A stretch of DNA of 64,000 nucleotides. Source: Lacrimispora indolis DSM 755. GTDB taxonomy: Bacteria > Bacillota > Clostridia > Lachnospirales > Lachnospiraceae. The position numbers were made by a program, and so were the translations under genes. Under the pieces are notes generated by a model that did no database searches, had not been told where the DNA came from, and was given only the letters and a program-made list of their open reading frames with translations. Below are positions 43,419 through 52,784 of the stretch, one piece after another. The stretch lies in NCBI RefSeq assembly GCF_000526995.1, contig NZ_AZUI01000001.1, positions 4,754,001 to 4,818,000 of the forward strand. The letters run 5' to 3'. The number at the start of each line of letters is the position of its first letter. The stretch's first letter is position 1.

Positions 43419-43709
43419 ATGAAAGTATGTCCCCACTGTGGGAATCAGATACCTGATGATAACAACAATATTTACTGTCCTTATTGCAATCACATAGCCA
43501 ATGAAGAAGTACTTCTTCGCATGAAAATCGAGAGAGAATTGCGCGGGCCGGAGGGGGAACAGAAAAAGCCGGTGAGGAGCAAACGCCATGATGATGATGA
43601 CTATGAGACGGTAAGGGTTTCCAATGACAGGAATCCTTATGTTTCTGCGGCAATCAGCATTGCTGTGCTGGCGGCTGTTTTTGTGGCCGCTTATTTCCTT
43701 TTGAGATAA
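43419..43709 (+). CDS. Small zinc-ribbon membrane protein
   Basis: 96 aa. N-terminal zinc ribbon with two CxxC pairs (VCPHCGNQ and IYCPYCNH), a charged linker with an Asp run (DDDD), and one C-terminal membrane helix (ISIAVLAAVFVAAYFLL), so a tail-anchored layout. No strong ribosome binding site is visible before the ATG, so the start is less sure. Function unknown; such zinc-ribbon TM proteins are common in Clostridia. Confidence 0.6.
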   Translation: MKVCPHCGNQIPDDNNNIYCPYCNHIANEEVLLRMKIERELRGPEGEQKKPVRSKRHDDDDYETVRVSNDRNPYVSAAISIAVLAAVFVAAYFLLR

Positions 43710-43779
43710 TCCATGTAAAATAATCCTTGACATTTTGAACAACCGTTATTACAATGGTACCTAACGTTACAATTAAAAA

Positions 43780-44046
43780 TGTCAAATGCAATGAAGGTGT
43801 AAGTAAATCCTTATTTTCTTCCAGAGAGAAGGGGCCGCCGGCTGCAAGCCCTTTTAAGTTCAGATAAGAGATCGAATTTCCCACCGAAGCAGCATGATTG
43901 AAACCAGCAGACAGCCTTGGCTGCCGGCCTGGCGGGTAAGTCATGACGTCAATACACGTTACGTATGCCGAGTGCCTGTGTCATACACAGGAATGAGGGT
44001 GGTACCGCGAATATTGCTTCGTCCCTTTTTGGGGCGGAGCTTTTTT
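43780..44046 (+). promoter_or_regulatory. T-box riboswitch, phenylalanine-type
   Basis: Leader of pheST. The T-box core GAGGGTGGTACCGCG lies at about 43994-44008, followed by the terminator GCTTCGTCCC-ttttt-GGGGCGGAGC with TTTTTT (44016-44046). Stem I begins near AGAGAAGGGGCCGCCGGCTG. A TTC triplet at 43878-43880 within GAATTTCCC is a candidate specifier codon for tRNA-Phe. Uncharged tRNA-Phe binding the core would favour the antiterminator and so expression. Confidence 0.93.
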
Positions 44047-44106
44047 AGTGCATTTTGCCGTTTAAGCGGGAAAAACAAAATTTGATCATGAAAGAAGGAG
44101 AGCAGG

Positions 44107-45126
44107 ATGAAAGATCAATTAGAAAAAATCAAGCAGGAAGCATTGAGGCAGATAGACGCTTCAGATGCGCTGGAAAAACTCAATGACATCAGGGTCGCTT
44201 ATCTTGGGAAAAAGGGAGAGCTGACCAGTGTATTAAAAAGTATGAAGGATGTTGCCCCGGAAGACAGGCCAAAAGTGGGCCAGATGGTCAATGACGCCAG
44301 GACATTGATTGAGGGTAAATTAGAGGAGGCCATGTCCAGCCTCCAAAAAAAGGCCAGAGAAGAACAGCTGAAAAAGGAAGTGATTGATGTAACCCTGCCG
44401 GCTAAACGGAACAAGGTAGGTCACACCCATCCCAATACCATTGCCCTGGAAGAGGTGGAGAGAATCTTCGTTGGCATGGGATATGAGGTCATTGAGGGGC
44501 CGGAGATAGAATACGATTCCTATAACTTTGAAAAGTTGAATATACCCAAAAATCATCCGGCAAGAGATGAACAGGATACCTTTTATATCAGTGACAACAT
44601 CGTGTTAAGGAGCCAGACCTCACCGGTTCAGGTGCGTACCATGGAAAAGGGCAAGCTGCCTATCCGCATGCTGGCTCCCGGCCGGGTATTCCGGTCTGAT
44701 GAGGTGGATGCCACCCATTCTCCTTCCTTCCACCAGATCGAAGGCCTTGTAATTGATAAAAATATCACATTTGCGGATCTAAAGGGAACCCTGGCGGAGT
44801 TTGCAAGAGAGCTTTTTGGCCTGGAGACAAAAGTTAAATTCCGTCCTCACCATTTCCCGTTTACAGAGCCAAGCGCGGAAATGGATGTTACCTGTTTTAA
44901 ATGCGGCGGAAAAGGCTGCCGTTTCTGTAAAGGCTCCGGCTGGATCGAGATCCTTGGCTGCGGCATGGTTCATCCAAACGTGCTGACAATGAGCGGAATT
45001 GATCCAAATGAATATTCCGGCTTTGCATTCGGCGTTGGATTGGAGCGAATTGCTCTGCTAAAATACGAAATTGATGACATGAGATTATTATATGAGAACG
45101 ACATCAGATTTTTAAAGCAGTTTTAG
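44107..45126 (+). CDS. pheS: Phenylalanyl-tRNA synthetase alpha subunit
   Basis: 339-aa class II synthetase subunit. N-terminal coiled coil (1-90), then the catalytic core: motif 2 around [23 protein letters not shown] and motif 3 [17 protein letters not shown] small Cys cluster [17 protein letters not shown] is present as in many bacterial PheS. AAGAAGGAGAGC precedes the ATG. Controlled by the T-box directly upstream. Confidence 0.98.
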   Translation: MKDQLEKIKQEALRQIDASDALEKLNDIRVAYLGKKGELTSVLKSMKDVAPEDRPKVGQMVNDARTLIEGKLEEAMSSLQKKAREEQLKKEVIDVTLPAKRNKVGHTHPNTIALEEVERIFVGMGYEVIEGPEIEYDSYNFEKLNIPKNHPARDEQDTFYISDNIVLRSQTSPVQVRTMEKGKLPIRMLAPGRVFRSDEVDATHSPSFHQIEGLVIDKNITFADLKGTLAEFARELFGLETKVKFRPHHFPFTEPSAEMDVTCFKCGGKGCRFCKGSGWIEILGCGMVHPNVLTMSGIDPNEYSGFAFGVGLERIALLKYEIDDMRLLYENDIRFLKQF

Positions 45127-45144
45127 GGAAAGGGAGATAGATCA

Positions 45145-47565
45145 ATGAATACACCATTATCATGGATTAAAGCATACGTTCCGGATTTAGATGTAACGCC
45201 TCAGGAATATACAGACGCAATGACACTTACCGGATCAAAGGTTGAAGGCTACGAATGCCTGGATAAAAACTTAGAGAAAATCGTGGTCGGACAGATATTA
45301 TCCATTGAGCGCCACCCGGATGCAGACAAATTAATCGTCTGCCAGGTGGACGTTGGAGGGGAAATCGTACAGATCGTCACAGGCGCACCCAACGTAAAGA
45401 CAGGGGATAAGGTTCCGGTCGTATTAGACGGAGGAAAGGTGGCTGGAGGCCATGACGGCGGCCCTCTTCCGGAAGAAGGGATCAGGATCAAAAAGGGGAA
45501 GCTGAGAGGAATCGAATCCTGCGGCATGATGTGCTCCATTGAGGAACTGGGATCTTCCAGTGAAATGTACCCGGATGCTCCGGAAAGCGGGATTTACATT
45601 CTGCCTGAGGATACGAAAACAGGTGCTGATGCCATTGAGGTGCTGGGCCTTCATGACTCTGTATTTGAATATGAAATCACCTCAAATCGTGTGGACTGCT
45701 ACAGCGTTATAGGAATTGCAAGGGAAGCCGCCGCGACCTTTCAAAAACCCTTTGTACCTCCGGTGGTGAATGCTACAGGCAACAGCGAGAATATTAATGA
45801 CTATTTGAAAATATCCGTAGAAGACAGCCATCTCTGCCCTCGCTATTGTGCCAGAATGGTGAAAAATATTAAGCTGGCCCCCTCCCCGGTCTGGCTGCAG
45901 AGACGCCTTGCAGCGTGTGGAATCCGTCCCATTAACAACATCGTTGACATTACGAATTACGTGATGGAAGAGTATGGCCAGCCCATGCACGCCTTTGATT
46001 ATGATCTTCTTGCAAACCATGAGATCATTGTAAAATGTGCCAAAGAAGGGGACACCTTCCAGACCCTTGACGGACAGGAAAGAAAGCTGGATGGCACCGT
46101 TCTCATGATCAATGATGGGGAAAAAGCGGTAGGAATTGCCGGCATCATGGGCGGCGAGAACTCCAAGATCACTGACGAGGTGAAGACCATGGTGTTTGAA
46201 AGCGCCTGCTTTGACGGCACCAATATCCGCCTTTCCTCTAAAAAGGTGGGATTAAGGACGGATGCTTCCGGTAAATTTGAAAAGGGCCTTGACCCCAATA
46301 ATGCAGAGGAAGCCATCAACCGTGCCTGCCAGCTGATCGAAGAGCTGGGTGCAGGAGAAGTGGTAGGGGGCATGATCGACATTTATCCCACAAAGAGAGA
46401 GGGAAAAAGACTTCCTTTTGAGCCGGAAAAGATGAACCGTCTTCTTGGAACTGAGATCCAGCCGGAGACAATGCTTGGATACTTTAAAAAGCTGGATCTA
46501 GGATACGATGAGATGTCAAACGAGATCCTCATTCCTACCTTTCGCCAGGATTTAGACTGTATGGCAGATTTGGCAGAGGAGGTTGCCAGATTCTTTGGAT
46601 ATGACAAGATCCCCGTATCCCTGCCAACAGGCGAAGCAACTACCGGAAAACTGTCCTATAAATTAAGGGTGGAAGAAGTGGCAAGAGAAGTGGCACAATT
46701 CTGCGGATTTTCCCAGGGAATGACCTATTCCTTTGAAAGTCCCAAGGTATTTGACCGCCTTCTCATTCCAAAGGAAAGCCCGCTTCGTGTGACAGTGAAT
46801 ATTTTAAATCCTTTGGGAGAAGATTTCAGCGTTATGAGAACCTCCCCTCTTCATGGGATGTTAAATTCCTTGTCCACCAACTATAACCGCCGGAATAAGA
46901 ATGTACGCCTTTATGAGCTTGCCAATATTTATCTTCCCAAGGCTCTCCCATTGACTGAGCTTCCTGATGAAAGAATGCAGTTTACCCTGGGCTTTTACGG
47001 AGACGGCGATTTCTTCGATATGAAGGGAGTGATCGAAGAATTTTTCGATAAAGCGGGAATGCACAAAAAGCCTCATTACGATCCAAAGAGCGGGAAAACC
47101 TTCCTTCATCCGGGAAGACAGGCAGATATCGTTTACGATGGGGTGACCATCGGATATCTGGGAGAAGTCCATCCGGAGGTGGCTGATAATTATAAAATCG
47201 GGGACCGTGCTTATGTGGCTGTGATCGATATGCCATCCATGATACCGTTTACAAGCTTTGATCGGAAATACACCGGAATCGCAAAATATCCTGCTGTTAC
47301 CAGAGACATCAGCATGGTGGTTCCAAAAGAAATTCTGGTTGGACAGATTGAAGAGGTCATTGAACAGCGGGGAGGAAAGATATTGGAGAGCTATGAGCTT
47401 TTCGATATCTATGAAGGATCACAGATTTTATCAGGATATAAGTCTGTTGCCTATTCCATCACTTTCCGGGCAGGAGATCATACCTTAGAGGAGCAGGAAG
47501 TTCTTACTGTGATGAAAAAAATCCTTAACGGATTACAGGGACTGGGAATCCAACTTCGGGCATAA
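45145..47565 (+). CDS. pheT: Phenylalanyl-tRNA synthetase beta subunit
   Basis: 806 aa, 18 bp after pheS. Domains in order: EMAP/tRNA-binding OB fold (about 40-150, VGQILSIERHPDADKLIVCQVD), B3/B4 editing region (about 210-390, MHAFDYDLL and GIMGGENS), B5 (about 400-475), the catalytic-like core (480-690), and the C-terminal anticodon-binding FDX-ACB domain (from about 713). Full length. Forms an alpha2-beta2 enzyme with PheS. Confidence 0.98.
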   Translation: MNTPLSWIKAYVPDLDVTPQEYTDAMTLTGSKVEGYECLDKNLEKIVVGQILSIERHPDADKLIVCQVDVGGEIVQIVTGAPNVKTGDKVPVVLDGGKVAGGHDGGPLPEEGIRIKKGKLRGIESCGMMCSIEELGSSSEMYPDAPESGIYILPEDTKTGADAIEVLGLHDSVFEYEITSNRVDCYSVIGIAREAAATFQKPFVPPVVNATGNSENINDYLKISVEDSHLCPRYCARMVKNIKLAPSPVWLQRRLAACGIRPINNIVDITNYVMEEYGQPMHAFDYDLLANHEIIVKCAKEGDTFQTLDGQERKLDGTVLMINDGEKAVGIAGIMGGENSKITDEVKTMVFESACFDGTNIRLSSKKVGLRTDASGKFEKGLDPNNAEEAINRACQLIEELGAGEVVGGMIDIYPTKREGKRLPFEPEKMNRLLGTEIQPETMLGYFKKLDLGYDEMSNEILIPTFRQDLDCMADLAEEVARFFGYDKIPVSLPTGEATTGKLSYKLRVEEVAREVAQFCGFSQGMTYSFESPKVFDRLLIPKESPLRVTVNILNPLGEDFSVMRTSPLHGMLNSLSTNYNRRNKNVRLYELANIYLPKALPLTELPDERMQFTLGFYGDGDFFDMKGVIEEFFDKAGMHKKPHYDPKSGKTFLHPGRQADIVYDGVTIGYLGEVHPEVADNYKIGDRAYVAVIDMPSMIPFTSFDRKYTGIAKYPAVTRDISMVVPKEILVGQIEEVIEQRGGKILESYELFDIYEGSQILSGYKSVAYSITFRAGDHTLEEQEVLTVMKKILNGLQGLGIQLRA

Positions 47566-47584
47566 GAGCTGTTTGAAAGATAGG

Positions 47585-47638
47585 AAAAATGCCGGGATGA
47601 AAAGCAAATTTTGCTTTTCATCCCGGCATTTTTTTTTT
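47585..47638 (+). terminator. Strong terminator of pheST
   Basis: Nearly perfect stem of about 22 bp (AAAATGCCGGGATGAAAAGC and its complement) ending in a run of nine T. Confidence 0.95.
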
Positions 47639-47715
47639 CGTTGTACTTGCATGGATATGGTAAATTCCGTCAATCCTTACGGTAAGAATGCAAGAAAGGG
47701 CAGGGAGGCATAACC

Positions 47716-48918
47716 ATGTTAAACGAACTTGATATTATAGAAGTAACAGGAAGGACTGTTCGGGATTCCTGGGGATATCCCGGAGTTGAGGCCGAGGTGG
47801 TGCTGGAAAACGGCGCACATGGCAGAGCGGCAGTTTCCCTGGGAAATACAGGCAGGGCAGAAGAACAGGCTGAGATTGTAAATGACCGGCTTTCAGAAAT
47901 TATATTATTTGAGGATGCATCGGACCAGGGAAGAATCGACCGGGAACTCCAGCAGGCATCGGAGGAGAATGGGGCGGGAAAGAACAGGAATCAAGGCGTT
48001 CTGGCTTTATCCATGGCCGTTGCAAGAGCGGCAGGCGCAGGGCTTCACCTTCCTCTTTACCGTTATCTGGGAGGAACTTCGGCTCCTGTGATGCCGGTTC
48101 CAATGATGAGCATGATAAGCGGAGGAAACGGGGAAAAAGGCCTTGACTTTCACGAGATCATGATCGTGCCTCAGGGCGCCGGGTCCTATTCAGAAGGGCT
48201 TCGTATGGGAGTGGAGATTTACCAGACTTTAAAGAGGCTTTTAGCCATGAGCGGTTTCAGCACCTCCACAGGAGATGGCGGCGGTTTCGAGCCGGATATG
48301 AAAAATTCAGAGGAAGCTCTCCACTATTTGATGGATTCCTTTCAGCTTACAGGATATAAGCCAGGAACAGATGTGCTGGTGGCTATCAATGCGGGAGCTG
48401 ACCAGCTGTATGTAAAAGAAGAGGGGACCTATTGTTTTTCAAAAGAAAGCAAAAAAGGCGGAATCTCCATAAACAGGGAGCAAAAGGATATGATCGCCTA
48501 TTACATGAGACTGGCAGATGGATTCCCCATCTGCGCGGTCATAAACGGACTGTGGAAGGAAGACATAGAGGGGAGAAAACAAATGATGAGTCTGCTGGAG
48601 CACCGTGCCCTTATGGTATCCGATGATTTTACTGAGGCTAATGCCACGATCATCCGGATGGAGCAGGCAGGGACCGTTACAGGGGCACTGGAAATGGTAG
48701 AAAAGGCGAGAAAAGCCGGACATAAGGTGATCATTGCCAGCGATATCAGAGATACGGAGGAGGCCTTCCTTGCTGATATGGCTGCGGCTGTTCGTGCCGA
48801 TTATGTGAAGAGCGGCGCACCCTGCAGAGGGGAATGCACAGCCAAATACAATGAGCTTCTGCGCATTGAGGAATTTTACCGGAAGCCGGGACGAGCGGTG
48901 GCGGAATATTTCGGCTGA
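47716..48918 (+). CDS. Enolase paralogue lacking catalytic residues (pseudoenolase)
   Basis: 400 aa, collinear with enolase (about 430 aa) by landmarks: GYPGVEAEVVLENGAHGRAAV, MIVPQGAGSYSEGLRMGVEI, AKYNELLRIEE. Active-site positions differ: the GDEGGF Glu is Gly188; the metal-ligand Asp of the LDCAAS-type motif is Asn225; the SIEDG motif reads AVING (Ile276, Asn277); the catalytic Lys of the ILIKVNQIGT motif is Arg314; SHRSGET reads ASDIRDT (His to Asp343); and the GGSHA loop His is missing. One metal-site Asp pair (SDD) and Lys365 remain. Glycolytic activity is very unlikely. GGGAGGC precedes the ATG. Role unknown: structural, regulatory or a new reaction. Confidence 0.85.
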   Translation: MLNELDIIEVTGRTVRDSWGYPGVEAEVVLENGAHGRAAVSLGNTGRAEEQAEIVNDRLSEIILFEDASDQGRIDRELQQASEENGAGKNRNQGVLALSMAVARAAGAGLHLPLYRYLGGTSAPVMPVPMMSMISGGNGEKGLDFHEIMIVPQGAGSYSEGLRMGVEIYQTLKRLLAMSGFSTSTGDGGGFEPDMKNSEEALHYLMDSFQLTGYKPGTDVLVAINAGADQLYVKEEGTYCFSKESKKGGISINREQKDMIAYYMRLADGFPICAVINGLWKEDIEGRKQMMSLLEHRALMVSDDFTEANATIIRMEQAGTVTGALEMVEKARKAGHKVIIASDIRDTEEAFLADMAAAVRADYVKSGAPCRGECTAKYNELLRIEEFYRKPGRAVAEYFG

Positions 48919-48939
48919 CCGGCCGAAAAAAAGAATCAG

Positions 48940-48969
48940 TTGAATCAACGGGATATCAGGTGCTATAAT
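48940..48969 (+). promoter_or_regulatory. Sigma-A promoter
   Basis: TTGAAT (48940-48945), 18 bases, TATAAT (48964-48969), upstream of the truncated HTH gene. Confidence 0.55.
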
Positions 48970-49011
48970 GGACCCAGATAAGGAATTATAATTTCGTCGG
49001 AGGGCATTGGG

Positions 49012-49212
49012 ATGAATCAGAGAATCGTATGGATTATCAATTATCTGGTATCTGACAGTAAGGTAAGTCCGGATCTGTTATTCCAGCACTATCATGTGTC
49101 AAAAAGAACCTTGCACGATGGTATCAATGCAATTAATTCCTTAATGGAAAAGGAGTCTGCGCAGCAGACTTCTTTTCTGCATCCATATCCAGAAACAAAT
49201 GGCTGGGATTAG
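49012..49212 (+). pseudogene. Short HTH fragment, likely remnant of a larger regulator
   Basis: 66 aa with a good ribosome binding site (CGGAGGG). It looks like the first HTH of a BglG/MtlR-type regulator (RIVWIINYLVSDSKVSPDLLFQHYHVSKRTLHDGINAIN), but the frame stops where 500 or more residues normally follow; the next 60 bp show no continuation. It could be a genuine micro-regulator, so the pseudogene label is tentative. Confidence 0.5.
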
Positions 49213-49272
49213 TCATATAAATGCTGTTCCATTTCAGGATTTCTGTCTCCTATATGTATAATAAATGCCAAT

Positions 49273-49716
49273 TTACCTGTGATAATCTTCCCTGGATATG
49301 ATCATTGGCGTCACAGTCCCTTCGTAAAAGGAAACAGGTTTGCCAATGATTTTTCCTCCCATACCGCAAATGATTGCTACAGTGGCATCCCGTGCTTCCA
49401 TGTATACTTCTTCGGCCCCCTGTGAAAACAAAGCTTCCAGGGAGTGCCTGGCTAACGAGGTACCAATTTGTTTTCCTCTACAGCTGCGGTTCACTGCAAA
49501 TCTTCCCCAATGAATCTGATTGTTCTCTCTCCATGCGGCAACGGCTCCCACAACCGATGATTCTATTGCAGCACACCACCATTGAACAGGACTCTCTCCA
49601 GTTACTTCAATCATATTTTCAGGAATTTTTTGTTCTCCTGTAAATACATTTACCTGCAGTTTCATTATATCGCTCATATCTGCATTATTTGCTTTTCTTA
49701 TTGTCACTTCCTGCAT
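49273..49716 (-). CDS. GNAT family N-acetyltransferase
   Basis: 147 aa from the ATG at 49716, chosen because GGGAGGAAAG lies upstream (frame opens at 49737). Motif A is seen as FAVNRSCRGKQIGTSLARHSLE (acetyl-CoA pyrophosphate loop, R/Q-x-x-G-x-G/A-like), with the beta4 strand WGRFAV before it. Substrate unknown. It is on the same strand as the LysE and LysR genes. Confidence 0.85.
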   Translation of the reverse strand: MQEVTIRKANNADMSDIMKLQVNVFTGEQKIPENMIEVTGESPVQWWCAAIESSVVGAVAAWRENNQIHWGRFAVNRSCRGKQIGTSLARHSLEALFSQGAEEVYMEARDATVAIICGMGGKIIGKPVSFYEGTVTPMIISREDYHR

Positions 49717-49775
49717 ATATACTTTCCTCCCTATCACATATTCTGATTCATTAATTGGATAAGCAGCAGTTTATT

Positions 49776-50360
49776 TCATTTTATCATACTATACGCACAT
49801 TCCAGCAGTATAACTGCCAGGATGATATTGATGATACGGAAATATATTAAATATACTCTCTGAATCATTATTCCCAGACCGATCCATGTGACGGTTGCAA
49901 TAACTCCTATTGTGGCTATGATTAATTCAAATCCTAAAAGCACAGGAAAAGAAGTACTGTATGCTGTTATATATCCGGTCATAGCCGTGATGCCCAGCAT
50001 GTAAATTTTTACATTGACGAACTGCAGCATAAAGCCTTTTAAAAAAGAGGCTGATTTTTCTGTTTCACCTTCGCTGGCTTTACTCATTGCAATATGAATT
50101 GCCAGCCACAGAATGTATGCAGCACCAACGTATTTCATAATTCCCAGAATATTTGGCAGCAGTGAGCTGACACCATGAATGAAAACTGCACAAATCGTCT
50201 GCACTGAATAATATCCGGTAAAAATTCCAAAGAACAGTGACTTCCCTTTTTTCCAGCCATAGTTTGTAACCGTATTAAGAGCCAGGATATTTCCCGGGCC
50301 CGGCGTGAAAGCATTGATAAGCACATAAATGAAAAAATTAACTAAAACATAGCTCTGCAT
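49776..50360 (-). CDS. LysE/RhtB family amino-acid exporter
   Basis: 194 aa with about six membrane segments. The family signature FTPGPGNILALNT is near the N-terminus and the VKIYMLGITAM segment is in the middle. It exports amino acids or analogues. AAAAGGATG lies before the ATG. The LysR gene upstream on the same strand (98 bp away) is a plausible regulator, as lysE-lysG pairs are common. Confidence 0.88.
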   Translation of the reverse strand: MQSYVLVNFFIYVLINAFTPGPGNILALNTVTNYGWKKGKSLFFGIFTGYYSVQTICAVFIHGVSSLLPNILGIMKYVGAAYILWLAIHIAMSKASEGETEKSASFLKGFMLQFVNVKIYMLGITAMTGYITAYSTSFPVLLGFELIIATIGVIATVTWIGLGIMIQRVYLIYFRIINIILAVILLECAYSMIK

Positions 50361-50458
50361 AATAATACATCCTTTTCATTTTTCGTTAAGAATACCATGA
50401 GAGGATGTATGATAGCTAATTCTTATTTTTTATGCTATTCCATAGCCTGAGACTATGT

Positions 50459-51361
50459 TTATTTTCCTTTATATTTTCTTAATGCCCCAATATATATTTG
50501 CCCTAACTCGGATAATTCCTGATTCTCATTCAGTATATAGCCGATACACATACGCTCATCTTCATCCAATGGAATCGCAATAATCATATCGCCTTGCAAA
50601 TACCTGGGGAAAATACCGCTTGAAATCGTATAGCCATCCAAACCAATCATCAGATTTACGACTGTCGCACGGTCGTTGACTTTTATACTTTTTTCCGATG
50701 GCACCGTGCTGTATAATTCCTCAGAAAAATAAGCGGATTCGTAATTTCCCTGAATAAAATTCAATCGAGGATATTTCCTTAAGTCTTCCAATTTCACAGA
50801 AGCCCTATGAGCTAATGGGTGCTCTGCCCGCAGGAAAACATGGGGCCTGACAGTAAACAATTCAAAGAAGCGAAGTTTATTATCTTCCAGTTCTTTTCTG
50901 ATGACGATTTCATTGCTGTCACTGATATAAATGATCCCTAAATCACTAAAACGGTTTTTTACATCTTCAAGAATCTGATGAGTTTGTGTTTCATTTAATA
51001 TAAACTCAAATCGCTCCTGTCCAAACTGTCTGACCATCTCAACAAAGGCATTGGCTGTAAATGTATAGTGCTGTGTGGAGACACAAAACCTTTGTTTTTT
51101 CGGAAGATTTGTAATAAATTTGTCTTCCAGCAAATCCATCTGCTGAATCACCTGGCGGACATATCCAATAAACTCCATGCCCTCATTTGTTAAAGCAATC
51201 CCAGCCCTGCTTCTTGTGAAAATCGAGAATTTTACTTCCTTTTCCACTTCCTTGATTGCATTTGATAAACTGGGCTGGGAAATAAAAAGCTGCCTGGCTG
51301 CTTCTGTAATGGACCCTGTTTCTGCGACCGTAATGATATATTTCAGATTTTGTAAAGTCAT
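50459..51361 (-). CDS. LysR family transcriptional regulator
   Basis: 300 aa with the N-terminal winged helix (LKYIITVAETGSITEAARQLFISQPSLSNAIKEVE) and effector-binding domain (about 90-295). Same strand as the downstream LysE-type exporter. Probably the regulator of amino-acid export; effector unknown. Confidence 0.9.
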   Translation of the reverse strand: MTLQNLKYIITVAETGSITEAARQLFISQPSLSNAIKEVEKEVKFSIFTRSRAGIALTNEGMEFIGYVRQVIQQMDLLEDKFITNLPKKQRFCVSTQHYTFTANAFVEMVRQFGQERFEFILNETQTHQILEDVKNRFSDLGIIYISDSNEIVIRKELEDNKLRFFELFTVRPHVFLRAEHPLAHRASVKLEDLRKYPRLNFIQGNYESAYFSEELYSTVPSEKSIKVNDRATVVNLMIGLDGYTISSGIFPRYLQGDMIIAIPLDEDERMCIGYILNENQELSELGQIYIGALRKYKGK

Positions 51362-51477
51362 TGCATCACCTTTTTCGTCTTTCCTGTTTTTATAGGTATG
51401 GCATGGATTCGACTGATCCTTGCTGCAATTTGGACAAACTACAGCCGCATTTTTGAGACAATAATCAAAAACAAGGA

Positions 51478-51714
51478 ATGAGAGACATTTCGCTAATGTA
51501 TTTATACGATCTATTATGCCATAAATTGTTGGAAAAGAAAATTATTTTATGCCTTATAGAAATGGGGAGACATTTTCCGTACTCTGATAATGTTCAGAAA
51601 GAAAAGGTTTTAGACGGTAGTAAATGGGCAGAGAAGCACCTGACAGGCAGCGAAGCGGATTGCGAATATCCGCTTGACGAATCACTTTATTATAGGTCTA
51701 TTAAATTCAAGTAA
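51478..51714 (+). CDS. Doubtful 78-aa ORF
   Basis: Opens at ATG 51478 with AAGGA directly abutting it. No recognisable domain; the first half is hydrophobic-helical (LMYLYDLLCHKLLEKKIILCLIEMG), the second polar. It may be a remnant of a larger gene or not coding. The rest of the 51362-51816 spacer holds a promoter and the AATTCAAGTA repeats. Confidence 0.25.
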   Translation: MRDISLMYLYDLLCHKLLEKKIILCLIEMGRHFPYSDNVQKEKVLDGSKWAEKHLTGSEADCEYPLDESLYYRSIKFK

Positions 51715-51910
51715 TTATTAATTGAATTCAAGTAAAAATAAGACTAGTATAAAACCACAAACAAAATAAATGGGCAAAAATTGTAAAAAAATAAAAGACA
51801 AAGGGGGGAGAAAAACATGCATATATCACAACAAGAGGCAAGAACAATGCGGACCTGTAAGGAGTTACAGCTTGAATTAGATAAAAGAAAAATTCAAGTA
51901 AATTCAAGTA
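51704..51910 (+). repeat. Four copies of the decamer AATTCAAGTA
   Basis: Exact copies at 51704-51713, 51725-51734, 51891-51900 and 51901-51910. The first two flank the -35 region of the sugar locus promoter; the last two are in tandem inside the first codons of the DUF1861 gene. Confidence 0.9.
51722..51750 (+). promoter_or_regulatory. Probable promoter of the manno-oligosaccharide locus
   Basis: TTGAAT (51722-51727), 17 bases, TAGTAT (51745-51750). It overlaps the second AATTCAAGTA decamer, which may be a regulator site. No classic LacI-type operator or cre box was recognised here. Confidence 0.5.
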
Positions 51911-52770
51911 AAATAAAGTTTGCGCTCAAGCACGAAAAAAAAGACATTTATAATATTACTTCTCCGTTTGCGTCAGATGGAAAAGTATGGATTGCGGGGA
52001 GAGTGGAGGCAAGAGACAATGAATACTCCAGAATCGGTTTCTTTGAAGAAAGGGATGGTGAGTGGGTAGAAGCGGAAACGGAACCCATCCTTCTCCAGGA
52101 CCCATTTGTAACAAGAATCAGCGGAGAGCTGATTCTTGGAGGTGTGGAAATCTTTGATGATGAAGAGAATCCGGGACGTCTGAATTACAGGACCGTATTT
52201 TACAAGGGTAACGGGATATGGAATATGGTGCGGTTTGCCGCCGGTCCAGACCGGATGAAGGATATCCGTCTTTGCGAAATGGAGGATGGAAAAATTCTGG
52301 TGTTTACAAGGCCTCAGGGAGTAAAAGGCGGCCGTGGAAAAATAGGCTGGTGTTTGATTGATGGATTAGAGGAACTGACCCCGGAGAAATTAAACCAGTC
52401 TGTTCTCATGGAAGACCAGTTCATACTTAAGGAATGGGGAGGGGCAAACCAGCTTCACCGCATATCCGGAAAAAAAATAGGAGTGCTTTCTCATATTGCA
52501 CGGTTTGATGAAGAAGGAAACCGGCACTACTATGCGACTGCCTTCTGTTTTGATCCGGAAACCGGGGAGTATGGCCCAATGAAAATGATCGCCCAGCGAA
52601 AACATTTCCAGCCGGGACCGAGTAAGCGGCCGGACCTGGAGGACGTTATTTTTTCAGGGGGCTTGTTAAGACTTGGAAATGGAAAGGCGGAGTTGTACTG
52701 CGGAGTTGGGGATGCCGAAGGTCAGAAAGCTATGATTGATGATCCATTTGACGAATATGAAAATAAATAG
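51817..52770 (+). CDS. DUF1861 family protein (five-bladed-propeller-like)
   Basis: 317 aa; AAAGGGGGGAG precedes the ATG (an ATG at 51847 is also in frame). Segments such as WIAGRVEARDNEYSRIGFF, LILGGVEIF and GKIGWCLIDGL repeat a strand pattern like the GH43/GH130 five-bladed propellers, and DUF1861 proteins typically sit beside mannoside phosphorylases. No experimentally known activity to my knowledge. First gene of the sugar locus, 14 bp before the solute-binding protein gene, so probably involved in the same substrate. Confidence 0.8.
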   Translation: MHISQQEARTMRTCKELQLELDKRKIQVNSSKIKFALKHEKKDIYNITSPFASDGKVWIAGRVEARDNEYSRIGFFEERDGEWVEAETEPILLQDPFVTRISGELILGGVEIFDDEENPGRLNYRTVFYKGNGIWNMVRFAAGPDRMKDIRLCEMEDGKILVFTRPQGVKGGRGKIGWCLIDGLEELTPEKLNQSVLMEDQFILKEWGGANQLHRISGKKIGVLSHIARFDEEGNRHYYATAFCFDPETGEYGPMKMIAQRKHFQPGPSKRPDLEDVIFSGGLLRLGNGKAELYCGVGDAEGQKAMIDDPFDEYENK

Positions 52771-52784
52771 GAGGAGAAAAAGAT

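Noticed and set aside
47646..47694. CTTGCAT...ATGCAAG inverted repeat before the pseudoenolase as a riboswitch
   Set aside because: Long unpaired interior, only short arms (7 and 4 bp) and no expression platform; more likely a chance or a weak operator-like repeat.
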